A stretch of 64,000 nt of DNA from Streptomyces violens. GTDB taxonomy: Bacteria; Actinomycetota; Actinomycetes; Streptomycetales; Streptomycetaceae. Position 1 is the first letter of the stretch. Each line of letters begins with the position of its first letter. Shown here in pieces: positions 1 through 7,945 of this stretch. Made by a program: the position numbers and the translations under genes. Under the pieces are notes generated by a model, which saw only the letters and a program-made list of their open reading frames with translations, made no database searches and had not been told where the DNA came from. The stretch covers positions 1 through 64,000 of the forward strand of contig NZ_JOBH01000010.1 of assembly GCF_000717745.1 (NCBI RefSeq), read 5' to 3'.

Positions 1-29
1 CCGGTGCGTTTCGGCCTTTCGGCTTCTTC

Positions 30-330
30 GCGGTTCCAACCTTACCAGATCCTTTTCAGTGATCCGGCCCCCTGTTGGAGCGGGGTTGCTTTCCGGTCCG
101 GCCCTTTCAGGCTTTCCCTTTCGGCGGGTCCGACTCTATCAGATCCTTTTTCGTTTCCCGCTTCGTGAAGCGGTCTTTCGAATGAGGTTCCGATCCCTGT
201 CGGGGCGGGTTTTCGCGCCTTCCGGCGTGTCCACTACTTTAGCGGTTTTCGCTGCCGGTTCATAATCGAGCCGGTTGGTTGAATTTCGGCATGCCGAAAT
301 TGTTCCCGAAGGAAGGCCGTGCAGTAGTGG
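30..330 (-). promoter_or_regulatory. Tandem promoter/leader region of an rRNA operon (operon lies left of the window)
   Basis: Read on the minus strand, this lower-GC stretch carries three -10-like hexamers in a row: TAAAGT (236-241) with TTATGA 18 nt upstream (260-265), TAGAGT (133-138) and TAAGGT (39-44). The last two lie in a repeated context (AAAAGGATCTG then the -10 box) about 94 bp apart. Tandem promoters with TAGAGT-like -10 boxes in purine-rich spacers are what Streptomyces 16S rRNA leaders look like, and I recognise the style rather than a specific operon. No rRNA sequence is inside the window, so the 16S gene is inferred. No protein gene is supported between 1 and 464. Confidence 0.7.
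282..301. promoter_or_regulatory. 20-bp perfect palindrome upstream of the distal rrn promoter
   Basis: AATTTCGGCATGCCGAAATT is a perfect 20-bp palindrome ending about 17 bp before the putative -35 box (260-265, minus strand) of the distal rRNA promoter. Its position and symmetry suggest a protein-binding site acting on that promoter, but no regulator can be named from sequence. Confidence 0.5.
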
Positions 331-464
331 TTTGCCGCCGGTGCGGCGTGAGTGGCTGCCGCAAAACCGTTACGGCTGTGTGGCAACTCGGAGAACACTA
401 CGGATCGGGGTGGGTCGTGTCAACCGACCCCTGGCCCCGTCCGGGGACGCCGTGACCGCCGGGG

Positions 465-1025
465 TCAGTCGAGGTCCGTGAGGCGGCCCTCCGCGTCGGG
501 CTGGGCGTCCTCCACCCGGCGCAGCAGGCGCGTCAGTACGTCGCCGAGAAGCCCTCGTTCGCGTGAATCGAGGTCCTGTAGCAGGTCCTCTTCGAATACG
601 GACGCGAGGCGCATGGCCTCCAGCCACTTCTCGCGGCCCTCGGTGGTGAGCTCGACGATGACACGGACGCGATTGTTCTCGTCGCGCTCGCGGTTGACGA
701 GCCCCTCGCTCGCCATGCGGTCGATGCGGTGCGTCATGGCGGCCGGCGTGAGGCCCAGCCGCTTGGCGAGCTCGCCGGGGCCGAGGCGGTAGGGCGCTCC
801 GGAGACGACGAGGGCCTTCAGTACTTCCCACTCGGCGTTGCTTATGCCCAGCGTGGCGGTCTGCCGGCCGTAGGCGACGTTCATCCGGCGGTTGAGGCGC
901 TGCAGCGCGGAGACGACCTTCTCCACCTGGGGGTCGAGGTCCTGGAACTCGCGCTGGTAAGCCGCGATCTGTTCCTCGAGGCTCGGCTCGGCCGGGCGGG
1001 GGACCGCGTCTGAGGGCTCTGACAT
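465..1025 (-). CDS. MarR-family transcriptional regulator
   Basis: A winged-helix DNA-binding repressor of about 186 residues. The MarR fold is visible as a helical N-terminal dimerisation part, the recognition region (LGPGELAKRLGLTPAAMTHRIDR, in two pieces: residues around LGPGELAKRLG and LTPAAMTHRIDR) and a wing with the typical D-x-R motif (ERDENNRVRV). It is divergent from the MFS exporter gene at 1301, a classic repressor/efflux arrangement, so it probably controls that transporter and itself. I chose the ATG at 1025. Upstream in-frame starts (1073, 1148) would include TTA and ATA codons and the inverted repeats between the two genes, which look non-coding. The ligand is unknown. Confidence 0.88.
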   Translation of the reverse strand: MSEPSDAVPRPAEPSLEEQIAAYQREFQDLDPQVEKVVSALQRLNRRMNVAYGRQTATLGISNAEWEVLKALVVSGAPYRLGPGELAKRLGLTPAAMTHRIDRMASEGLVNRERDENNRVRVIVELTTEGREKWLEAMRLASVFEEDLLQDLDSRERGLLGDVLTRLLRRVEDAQPDAEGRLTDLD

Positions 1026-1044
1026 GCGGCGCAGTATGACACGT

Positions 1045-1101
1045 AACGCATTGGCGTTGAAGTCCTTGGTCATGTACTCTTTAGCTTCGAACTTTAGAGT
1101 T
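1045..1101. promoter_or_regulatory. Candidate MarR operators in the marR/MFS intergenic region
   Basis: Two short symmetric elements sit upstream of the MarR start. AACGC-ATTG-GCGTT (1045-1058) is a perfect 5-bp inverted repeat. The element at 1086-1105 has AACT-TTAG-AGTT at its centre (1090-1101) with partly matching flanks. Both are of the size MarR dimers bind. A possible plus-strand promoter for the MFS gene is TTGACC (1130-1135) with TTATCT (1155-1160), spacing 19. Confidence 0.4.
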
Positions 1102-1300
1102 GAAGTCTTCAGCTTGAGACTGTCTGGTTTTGACCGGACACGTCGCAAAGCTCCTTATCTTCCTCTGGAGTCACAGTGCTGGGGGGGCACCAGGTCTGCT
1201 CCGGGGGTCGGGATTCCCGCGTGCGCCTCGCTCCGCCCTGCACACACGCGCAGCAATGCGCACGCAAGTACGTATCTGACGACCCTCTCGACCTAGGTAG

Positions 1301-2593
1301 GTGAGTGTGACCACCGCAATGGGCGCCGCGCTGCGCCGGATCCAGCTGGGCAACGCGCTGAGCGCGTTCGGCAACGGCTTCACGGTTCCGTATCTGTACG
1401 TCTACGTGGCGAAGGTGCGTGATCTTGGAGCGAGTACGGCAGGCATCGTGCTCGCGATGCTGGCCGCCGCCGCGCTCGTCGTCCTGCCCTTCACCGGTCG
1501 TGCCATCGACCGGCGGGGTCCGCTGCCGGTGGCCGTGGTGGGCACGCTCGCCGCCGCGCTCGGCTCGCTGGGCCTGGGCCTCTCCGACAGCGAGCCGATG
1601 GTCATCGCCTCGGCGGTGGCGCTCGGCGCGGGTATAGCGGTCATCCAGCCGGCGCTGGCGACGATGATCGTCTGGTGCTCGACGACCGTGACGCGGTCGC
1701 GCGCCTTCGCCACCCAGTTCTTCCTGAACAACCTGGGGCTGGGCATAGGCGGCCTCATCGGCGGCCTGCTCGTGAACGAGAACGACCCGGCGAGCTTTGT
1801 ACGGCTTTTCGCCATCGAGGCCGTGATGTTCCTGGTGCTCGGCGCGGCCGTGGCGACCGTACGGCTGCCGAAGTCGCCCAAGGTCGAGGGTGAGGTGCCG
1901 GTCGAGGCGCGGGCCGAGGGCGCCTGGCGGGCGCTGCTCGCCGACCGGCGGATGATGTGGCTGTGCGCGCTCGGGTTCGTGCTGTTCTTCGCCTGCTACG
2001 GCCAGTTCGAGTCGGGCCTCGCCGCGTACGCCACCGAGGTCACCCACGTTCAGCCGTCGACGATGGGCATCGCGCTGGCCGCCAACACCGCCGCCATCGT
2101 GCTGGCGCAGTTCGTCGTGCTGAAGCTGGTCGAGCGGCGGCGCCGCAGCCGGGTCATCGCGGTCGTGGGGCTCATATGGACCGTGGCCTGGATCGCGGCG
2201 GGCCTGTCCGGTCTGGTGCACGGCGCGCAGGCGCTGGCCACGGGGCTGCTGATCTCCACGTACATGCTGTTCGGCGTGGGCGAGTCGCTGCTGTCGCCGA
2301 CGGTGCAGCCGCTGGTGGCGGATCTGGCGCCGAGCCGGCTGATCGGTCAGTACAACTCGGTGTTCGCCCTGGTGAAGCAGCTGGCGCTGGCGGTCGGACC
2401 GGCCGTGGGCGCGCTGATGGTGGGGCACGGGGCGGCTGCCGCGTACATCGTGCTGCTGATCCTGTGCGCGCTCGGGGTCTCGGCGCTGGGGCTGCGGCTG
2501 GGCCGCTTGCTCACCGCGGCCCAGGACAACCCGCAGGCCGTGACCGCGCCGGCGGAGGCTCCGGTGCGCGAAGAGGTGGCCTGCGTGGCGTGA
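1301..2593 (+). CDS. Major facilitator superfamily transporter
   Basis: A 430-residue, highly hydrophobic protein with about twelve membrane segments, matching the usual 12-helix MFS length. The loop after helix 2 has the family signature region (GRAIDRRGPLPVAV, residues about 66-79), and a longer hydrophilic loop lies in the middle (around residues 190-215). It is likely a drug or metabolite/proton antiporter in the plasma membrane, but the substrate cannot be read from the sequence. The divergent marR gene suggests inducible efflux. The start is GTG 1301 or GTG 1307. The AGGTAG at 1295-1300 is better spaced for 1307, so the first two residues are uncertain. Confidence 0.85.
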   Translation: MSVTTAMGAALRRIQLGNALSAFGNGFTVPYLYVYVAKVRDLGASTAGIVLAMLAAAALVVLPFTGRAIDRRGPLPVAVVGTLAAALGSLGLGLSDSEPMVIASAVALGAGIAVIQPALATMIVWCSTTVTRSRAFATQFFLNNLGLGIGGLIGGLLVNENDPASFVRLFAIEAVMFLVLGAAVATVRLPKSPKVEGEVPVEARAEGAWRALLADRRMMWLCALGFVLFFACYGQFESGLAAYATEVTHVQPSTMGIALAANTAAIVLAQFVVLKLVERRRRSRVIAVVGLIWTVAWIAAGLSGLVHGAQALATGLLISTYMLFGVGESLLSPTVQPLVADLAPSRLIGQYNSVFALVKQLALAVGPAVGALMVGHGAAAAYIVLLILCALGVSALGLRLGRLLTAAQDNPQAVTAPAEAPVREEVACVA

Positions 2594-2608
2594 GCCGGGT
2601 GACCGGCC

Positions 2609-2650
2609 GAGGCCGGGTCCGTACATCCGTACGGGCCCGGCCTCTTTCTT
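2609..2650 (+). terminator. Intrinsic terminator after the MFS gene
   Basis: A 16-bp stem (2609-2624 with 2629-2644, one G-U pair) around an ATCC loop is followed by CTTTCTT. It lies 15 nt after the MFS stop codon and just before the convergent phosphatase gene, so it may serve both. Confidence 0.75.
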
Positions 2651-2690
2651 GTACGCCGGGTCTCAGGCCTTCTTGTACGCGCGGCTCAGG

Positions 2691-4640
2691 TCAGCCACTC
2701 GGGGGCAGCGCGAACTCGCACCAGACCGCCTTGCCGCCGCCCGGTGTGCGGCGCGAGCCCCAGTTCGAGGCGATGGTGGCGATGATGGAGATGCCGCGGC
2801 CCGCCTCGTCGACCGGCTCGGCGCGGCGGCGGCGCGGCAGGTGGTCGTCGCCGTCGGTGACCTCGACGATCAGGCGGCGGTCCGTACGCCGCAGCCGCAG
2901 CCGCATGGGCGGCGTCCCGTGCTGGAGCGAGTTGGCAACCAGCTCGCTCGCGGCCAGGACGCCGAGGTCGTGCAGCTCCGGGGAGAAGCGCCAGGAGGCG
3001 AGCACACCGGAGGCGAAGGCGCGGGCACGCGGCGCCGCTTCCGTACCGCCGTGCAGTTCCAGTGCGGCGTTGTGGAAGAGCTCGGCCTCGGGGCCGGTGC
3101 GGTCCGGGTGCTGGAGGACCAGGACGGCGACGTCGTCGTCGTGGTCGTTGGAGATGCCGAGCGCGCGCAGCAGGCGGTCGCAGATGATGTCGGGCGCGCC
3201 GGTGGCGCCGGCGACGGCGTGCTCCAGTGCGGCGATGCCCTCGTCGATGTCCTTGTCGCGGCGCTCGACCAGACCGTCCGTATAGAGGACGGCGGTGGAG
3301 CCGGGTCCGAGCGTGACGCTGCCGGAGGTGTGCAGCCAGCCGCCGGTGCCGAGGGGCGGGCCGGTCGGTTCCTCCGCGCGGTGCACGGTGCCGTCCTGGT
3401 CGCGTACGAGGATGGGGAGGTGGCCCGCCGAGGCGTAGACCAGCCGGCCTTCGTTGGGGTCGTGCACGGCGTACACGCAGGTGGCGATCTGGCTCGCGTC
3501 GATCTCCGCGGCGAGGCCGTCCAGGAGCTGCAGGACCTCGTGCGGCGGGAGGTCGAGCCGGGCGTAGGCGCGGACGGCCGTACGGAGCTGGCCCATGACG
3601 GCGGCGGCGCGCACGCCGCGGCCCATCACGTCGCCGATGACCAGGGCGGTGCGCCCGGCGCCGAGGGTGATCACGTCGTACCAGTCGCCGCCGACCGCGG
3701 CGTCCGTGCCGCCGGGGTGGTAGATCGCGGCGACCCGGAGGTCGTCCGGCTGCTCCAGCTCCTGAGGGAGCAGGGAGCGCTGGAGGGTGACGGCGGCCTC
3801 GCGCTGGCGGCGTTCGGCGGCGCGCAGCCGCTCGGCGGCCTCGACCTGGTCGGTGACGTCGGCGGCGAAGACGAGGACGCCCTTGTGCGGCGCGACGCAG
3901 GCGATCTCGGGGTCCGGAGCCGGAGTGCTGGCGGCAGCGACCTCGATGGGCGTGCAGGTGAAGGTGTAATAGCCGTCGCGGCTGAGGTCGGAGCCGGCGC
4001 CGCCGGGGACCTTGCGCGCCTTGACCGTGCGCGGCTTGCGGCTGCGCAGTACCTGGTCCATCAGCGGCAGCAGCCCCAGTTCGGCCAGCTCCGGCAGGGC
4101 TTCCCGGGCGGTCCCTCCCGACGGGCGCTCACCGAAGACTTTGGCGTACGCGCCGTTGACGTACGCGATGCGGTGCTCGGGGCCGTAGACGACGGCGACC
4201 AGGGCGGGGATCGTGCCGAGGATCTCGTGGGCGGAGAGCACGTCGACGGTGGGCGGCTGCGCACCGGATGCGGTGACGGACGCTGTGCCCGAAGGAGGGA
4301 TGTGCGCTTCGGGGCACTCGGCGCGTGCGGCGGGGACCGCACTTCCGGGGGCTGCGCTCCCGGGGGCCGCGCTTACGGAAGCTGCGCCCGGTGGCGCGCC
4401 CGTGGTGCCCGATGCGGTGCCTGCCGTGGTGGGCGCGGCTGGATCGGCCTCCGGCCGTTCCGCGTCGTCGACGGGCGGGGGTGCGGGGGCGCCGGAGGGC
4501 GCTGCGTGCTGCGCGGCTCCGGGGGCCGGGGATCTCCGCGGCGGCTTGGGGGAGGACGCGCCCGGCGCCGCACCGCGGTCGGACCGCGCGGCGCGGCGCT
4601 GTGTGCCGGGGAAACGGGCGCTCCAGCGAGTGAAGTTCAC
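2691..4640 (-). CDS. PAS/SpoIIE-type PP2C phosphatase with HATPase (anti-sigma kinase-like) domain
   Basis: About 649 residues. In order: a low-complexity Pro/Ala/Gly-rich N-terminus (to about 135), a PAS sensor (about 135-255), a SpoIIE-type serine phosphatase with the metal-binding motifs GGDWYD, GDVMGRG and YTDGLVE (about 285-490), and a C-terminal GHKL ATPase (N box LVANSLQHG, G box GRGISI). This layout is typical of Streptomyces partner-switching proteins that dephosphorylate anti-anti-sigma factors and may bind or phosphorylate them. No sigma or STAS gene is adjacent, so the partner is unknown. The GTG start at 4640 follows AGAGG at a spacing of 9. An upstream in-frame ATG (4814) lacks this and would run through the promoter. 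Confidence 0.85.
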   Translation of the reverse strand: MNFTRWSARFPGTQRRAARSDRGAAPGASSPKPPRRSPAPGAAQHAAPSGAPAPPPVDDAERPEADPAAPTTAGTASGTTGAPPGAASVSAAPGSAAPGSAVPAARAECPEAHIPPSGTASVTASGAQPPTVDVLSAHEILGTIPALVAVVYGPEHRIAYVNGAYAKVFGERPSGGTAREALPELAELGLLPLMDQVLRSRKPRTVKARKVPGGAGSDLSRDGYYTFTCTPIEVAAASTPAPDPEIACVAPHKGVLVFAADVTDQVEAAERLRAAERRQREAAVTLQRSLLPQELEQPDDLRVAAIYHPGGTDAAVGGDWYDVITLGAGRTALVIGDVMGRGVRAAAVMGQLRTAVRAYARLDLPPHEVLQLLDGLAAEIDASQIATCVYAVHDPNEGRLVYASAGHLPILVRDQDGTVHRAEEPTGPPLGTGGWLHTSGSVTLGPGSTAVLYTDGLVERRDKDIDEGIAALEHAVAGATGAPDIICDRLLRALGISNDHDDDVAVLVLQHPDRTGPEAELFHNAALELHGGTEAAPRARAFASGVLASWRFSPELHDLGVLAASELVANSLQHGTPPMRLRLRRTDRRLIVEVTDGDDHLPRRRRAEPVDEAGRGISIIATIASNWGSRRTPGGGKAVWCEFALPPSG

Positions 4641-4818
4641 GGAGGTGTACCTCTTACTTCGCGTCGCGGCGCCGAGTCGGTCCGGCGGCCGGCAGGTACC
4701 TCCCGGCCGTTGGCTGGCGGAAGGTCGGGCGGGGGCGCGCCGAGCGCCCTCTGGCGTGATGCAGCAAACGTCCCAATTCCTCGCACTTGTCACTCTTTGC
4801 AGATACGAGCCCACCCAT

Positions 4819-4839
4819 GGTCACACGTCCAGTGTGACC
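4819..4839. promoter_or_regulatory. 8-bp inverted repeat (GGTCACAC-n5-GTGTGACC)
   Basis: This is a perfect 8-bp inverted repeat with a 5-nt centre in the 408-bp gap between the phosphatase gene and ndh, about 180 bp upstream of the phosphatase start. It looks like a dimeric repressor site. The rest of the gap (4641-5048) shows no supported gene. Confidence 0.45.
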
Positions 4840-5048
4840 GACCGGACTGACATACGTCAGACGCCGGGGTGGCGGGTGGAGTTCCTGACCGCGTCCTTGA
4901 CCGCCCGTTCGACTGAACGCAACGGTGAACGTATGACCGACAGGGGCATATGGTCCAGGGCTATGCCCGGCCGACACCGTATGTGCGGTGTCCCTGTTCC
5001 GCGCTCCGGGCCACCCGAAGGGGCGTCAACCCCGCGCCGGTACCGCCG

Positions 5049-6404
5049 TCAACTCGCCTCGTTGTGCCGTCCCGTGCCCGCCGCGAGTTCGAACTCGGCC
5101 CTCGGGTGCTCCAGGGAGCCGAGCGAGACGATCTCGCGTTTGAAGAAGGCGGCGAGCGTCCATTCGGCGAGCACGCGGGCCTTGCGGTTGAAGGTCGGGA
5201 CGCGGCTGAGGTGGTAGGCGCGGTGCATGAACCACGCCGGATAGCCCTTCAGCTTCCGCCCGTACACGTGCGCCACACCCTTGTGCAGCCCCAGGGACGC
5301 GACCGAGCCGACGTACTTGTGGGCGTACTCCTCGACGGGCTCGCCCCGTATGGCCGCGGCGATGTTCTCCGCGAGCACCTTGGCCTGGCGGACGGCGTGC
5401 TGGGCGTTGGGCGCGCACTCCTTGCCCGGCTCGTCGGCGGTCACGTCCGGTACGGCGGCGGCGTCACCGGCGCCCCAGGCGTGCTCGACGCCCGCCACCT
5501 GGAGCGCGGCGGTGCACTTCAGGCGGCCGCGCTCATTGAGCGGGAGATCGGTCGCGGCCAGGATGGGATGCGGTTTGACGCCGGCCGTCCATACGAGGGT
5601 GCGGGTCGGGAAGCGTGACCCGTCGTCCAGTACGGCGACGCGGTTCTCGCACGTCTCCAGGCGCGTGTTCAGCCGCACATCGATATTGCGCCCGCGCAGC
5701 TCCCGTACCGCGTACTCGCCCATCTCCTCGCCGACCTCGGGCAGGATGCGGCCGGTCGCCTCGACGAGCAGCCACTTCATGTCCCCGGGACGGATGTTGT
5801 GGTAGTACCGCACCGCATAACGGGCCATGTCCTCCAGCTCGGCGAGCGCCTCGACGCCCGCGTAACCGCCGCCCACGAAGACGAACGTCAGTGCGGCGTC
5901 CCGGACCGCCGGGTCGCGGGTGGAGGAAGCGATGTCGAGTTGCTCCAGTACGTGGTTGCGCAGCCCGATGGCTTCCTCGACGGTCTTGAAGCCGATACCG
6001 AAATCGGCCAATCCCGGGACGGGCAGGGTGCGCGAGATCGAGCCGGGTGCCAGCACCAGCTCGTCGTACCGCGTCTCGACGGCGCCGGTGCCCTCCTCCT
6101 CGGTGGCCAGCGTCTTCACGGTGGCGGTGCGCTTGGCATGGTCGATGCCGGTCACCTCACCGATGACGACCTTGCACAGGGGCAGCACACGGCGCAGGGG
6201 GACGACGACGTGGCGGGGCGAGATGGAGCCGGCCGCCGCTTCCGGCAGGAACGGCTGGTAGGTCATGTACGGCTCCGGGTCGACCACCACGATCTCGACC
6301 GTGCCGCCCTGCAGTTCCTTCCTGAGCTTCCGCTGCAGGCGGAGGGCGGTGTACATGCCCACATAGCCGCCGCCGACCACGAGAATGCGCGCCGGGTGCT
6401 TCAC
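5049..6404 (-). CDS. ndh: Type II NADH dehydrogenase (NAD(P)/FAD-dependent oxidoreductase)
   Basis: A 451-residue two-dinucleotide-fold flavoprotein. The FAD-binding GGGYVG lies at residues about 11-16, and the NADH-binding fold has FVGGGYAGVE around residues 176-185. The WTAGVKPHP and WGAGDAAA motifs of the pyridine nucleotide-disulphide oxidoreductase family are also visible. It is expected to oxidise NADH and pass electrons to menaquinone at the inner face of the membrane without pumping protons. It is divergent from the atrA-like gene, the arrangement known (from memory) for S. coelicolor SCO4119/SCO4118, with a DnaA-box-like site between them. I see no clear Rex-type operator upstream. 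Confidence 0.88.
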   Translation of the reverse strand: MKHPARILVVGGGYVGMYTALRLQRKLRKELQGGTVEIVVVDPEPYMTYQPFLPEAAAGSISPRHVVVPLRRVLPLCKVVIGEVTGIDHAKRTATVKTLATEEEGTGAVETRYDELVLAPGSISRTLPVPGLADFGIGFKTVEEAIGLRNHVLEQLDIASSTRDPAVRDAALTFVFVGGGYAGVEALAELEDMARYAVRYYHNIRPGDMKWLLVEATGRILPEVGEEMGEYAVRELRGRNIDVRLNTRLETCENRVAVLDDGSRFPTRTLVWTAGVKPHPILAATDLPLNERGRLKCTAALQVAGVEHAWGAGDAAAVPDVTADEPGKECAPNAQHAVRQAKVLAENIAAAIRGEPVEEYAHKYVGSVASLGLHKGVAHVYGRKLKGYPAWFMHRAYHLSRVPTFNRKARVLAEWTLAAFFKREIVSLGSLEHPRAEFELAAGTGRHNEAS

Positions 6405-6545
6405 AGAGGATCTCCTCGCGACGTCGCCCGTGGCCCGTGGAGTGCGTCCGGGGCCGTCGGTCCGGCCCCGGCGGAGCCACGATCAAGTGCACGTGTACCC
6501 GCTTCGGGACACAGCATTTCTCCATGACGCACCCCCGCCGTTTCT

Positions 6546-6554
6546 TTGTCCACA
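6546..6554 (+). promoter_or_regulatory. DnaA box (TTGTCCACA) between ndh and the atrA-like gene
   Basis: TTGTCCACA matches the Streptomyces DnaA-box consensus exactly. It sits in the 444-bp divergent region between ndh (start 6404) and the TetR gene (start 6849). A single box of 9 bp can occur by chance. The remainder of this gap holds the promoters but no supported gene. Confidence 0.4.
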
Positions 6555-6848
6555 GAACAGGCGAAATACGGTCGGTGCCCCGAACCCCCCGTTGGAACCT
6601 CCCCTTCCGCCGGTGTGGAATGAGCACCGCAGGTCAGACGGGGGGTACGAGATGGCGGGAGTGTACGGAAACGGGATGGAACGGGCGCGTACTCCGTTCG
6701 AGGGGCGGACTGTACGGAACTGCCCCCTTCATTCTTGACCTGCGCTCAACTATGTTCGTACCTCGTCGGGGTGGAGCCAGTTGTCGGCTGCCCCGGCAGT
6801 CAGGGCGGGGAGTCTCCGGGGGGAGACGTCATTACCGGGGGATCATCT

Positions 6849-7661
6849 ATGCACATGCAGAGTTCTCATTGGCCGGCGGCTGTGGCGTCCGTGCCGGGTG
6901 ACCGGCCCGGCGGCGGGGGCGAGGCCGGCATGCCCGGCCGGACCACACCGCTCCGGGTGGACGCACAGCGCAACTTGGAACATGTTCTGCGAGCTGCCCG
7001 TGAAGTCTTCGGCGAGCTGGGATACGGCGCGCCCATGGAGGACGTGGCCCGCCGGGCCCGGGTCGGGGTGGGCACGGTCTACCGCCGCTTCCCGAGCAAG
7101 GACGTGCTGGTCCGCCGGATAGCGGAGGAGGAGACCGCGCGGCTCACGGACCAGGCGCGCACCGCACTCGGGCAGGAGGACGACCCGTGGTCGGCCCTCT
7201 CGCGCTTCCTGCGCACGTCCGTGGCGTCCGGGGCCGGACGCCTGCTGCCGCCGAGCATCCTTCGGGTGGGCAGCGGCGTGGACGGGGCCGACGGGCTCAC
7301 GGGGGCGCGGGTGCCGCAGCAGCGGTCGCCCGAGCCGGCCGTCGCGCCCGGCGAACTGCGCATCGTCGCGCAGCGCACGGCGCCGGACGACGAGTCGGCC
7401 CAGCCGCACTCCAACGGGCAGTCCCCGGACGGGCCGACGGCGGACAGCGGGGGCGCCCAGGCGCTCCTGGACGTCGTCGGGCAGCTCGTGGAGCGGGCGC
7501 GCGAGGCCGGGGAGCTGCGCGCCGACGTCACGGTGTCGGACGTGCTGCTGGTGATAGCGACGGGCGCGCCCTCGCTTCCGGACGCGGCGCAGCAGCAGGC
7601 CGCCTCCGCGCGGCTGCTGGAGATCCTCCTGGAGGGTCTGCGGTCGCGGCCGGTGGCCTGA
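6849..7661 (+). CDS. atrA: TetR-family regulator, AtrA-like
   Basis: About 270 residues with an N-terminal TetR helix-turn-helix (helices around AAREVFGELG, MEDVARRARVGVGTVYRRF and PSKDVLVRRI, residues about 48-95) and a variable ligand-binding C-terminus with a Gly/Pro/Gln-rich central insertion. The divergent position next to the type II NADH dehydrogenase is that of AtrA in S. coelicolor, the regulator that activates actII-ORF4 (actinorhodin) and acts on streptomycin genes in S. griseus. The call rests on the HTH sequence style and context, not on an alignment. The ATG at 6849 follows GGGGGA at a spacing of 6. The longer frame from 6735 would begin inside promoter-like sequence (TTGACC at 6735). 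Confidence 0.75.
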   Translation: MHMQSSHWPAAVASVPGDRPGGGGEAGMPGRTTPLRVDAQRNLEHVLRAAREVFGELGYGAPMEDVARRARVGVGTVYRRFPSKDVLVRRIAEEETARLTDQARTALGQEDDPWSALSRFLRTSVASGAGRLLPPSILRVGSGVDGADGLTGARVPQQRSPEPAVAPGELRIVAQRTAPDDESAQPHSNGQSPDGPTADSGGAQALLDVVGQLVERAREAGELRADVTVSDVLLVIATGAPSLPDAAQQQAASARLLEILLEGLRSRPVA

Positions 7662-7702
7662 CGACGGACGGCTTGCGGGGCCGGCGGGGGCAGTGGCCCC
7701 GG

Positions 7703-7734
7703 CCGGCCCTCTGCCTTGCCGGCCCTCTGCCTTG
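7703..7734. repeat. Two perfect 16-bp tandem repeats
   Basis: CCGGCCCTCTGCCTTG occurs twice head to tail (7703-7718, 7719-7734) just after the atrA-like gene. It has no gene content and looks like a local slippage duplication in the 284-bp gap before the sigma factor gene. Confidence 0.8.
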
Positions 7735-7945
7735 GGGTCCGCACACGCACGGCTGCTCTTGGGCCTTGCACGCGCGGCGTACCCCTAAGCCTGCAAGCAT
7801 GCCCCGAAAGGACGATGACTAGAGCTGTTAGACGGTAAGTCAATCCGGACGAGTGATTGCGCCGCTCCCCCGTAAGGGTTCGGCCATCCTTGTGACACGC
7901 TTGCGCGATGTTCAGGTGCGGGAGCGTGGTCCGGGGGCCTCAGCG

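Noticed and set aside
1..464. Short ORFs (68 residues each) in the first 480 bases
   Set aside because: The region is lower in GC, has no coding bias and fits an rRNA promoter/leader on the minus strand.
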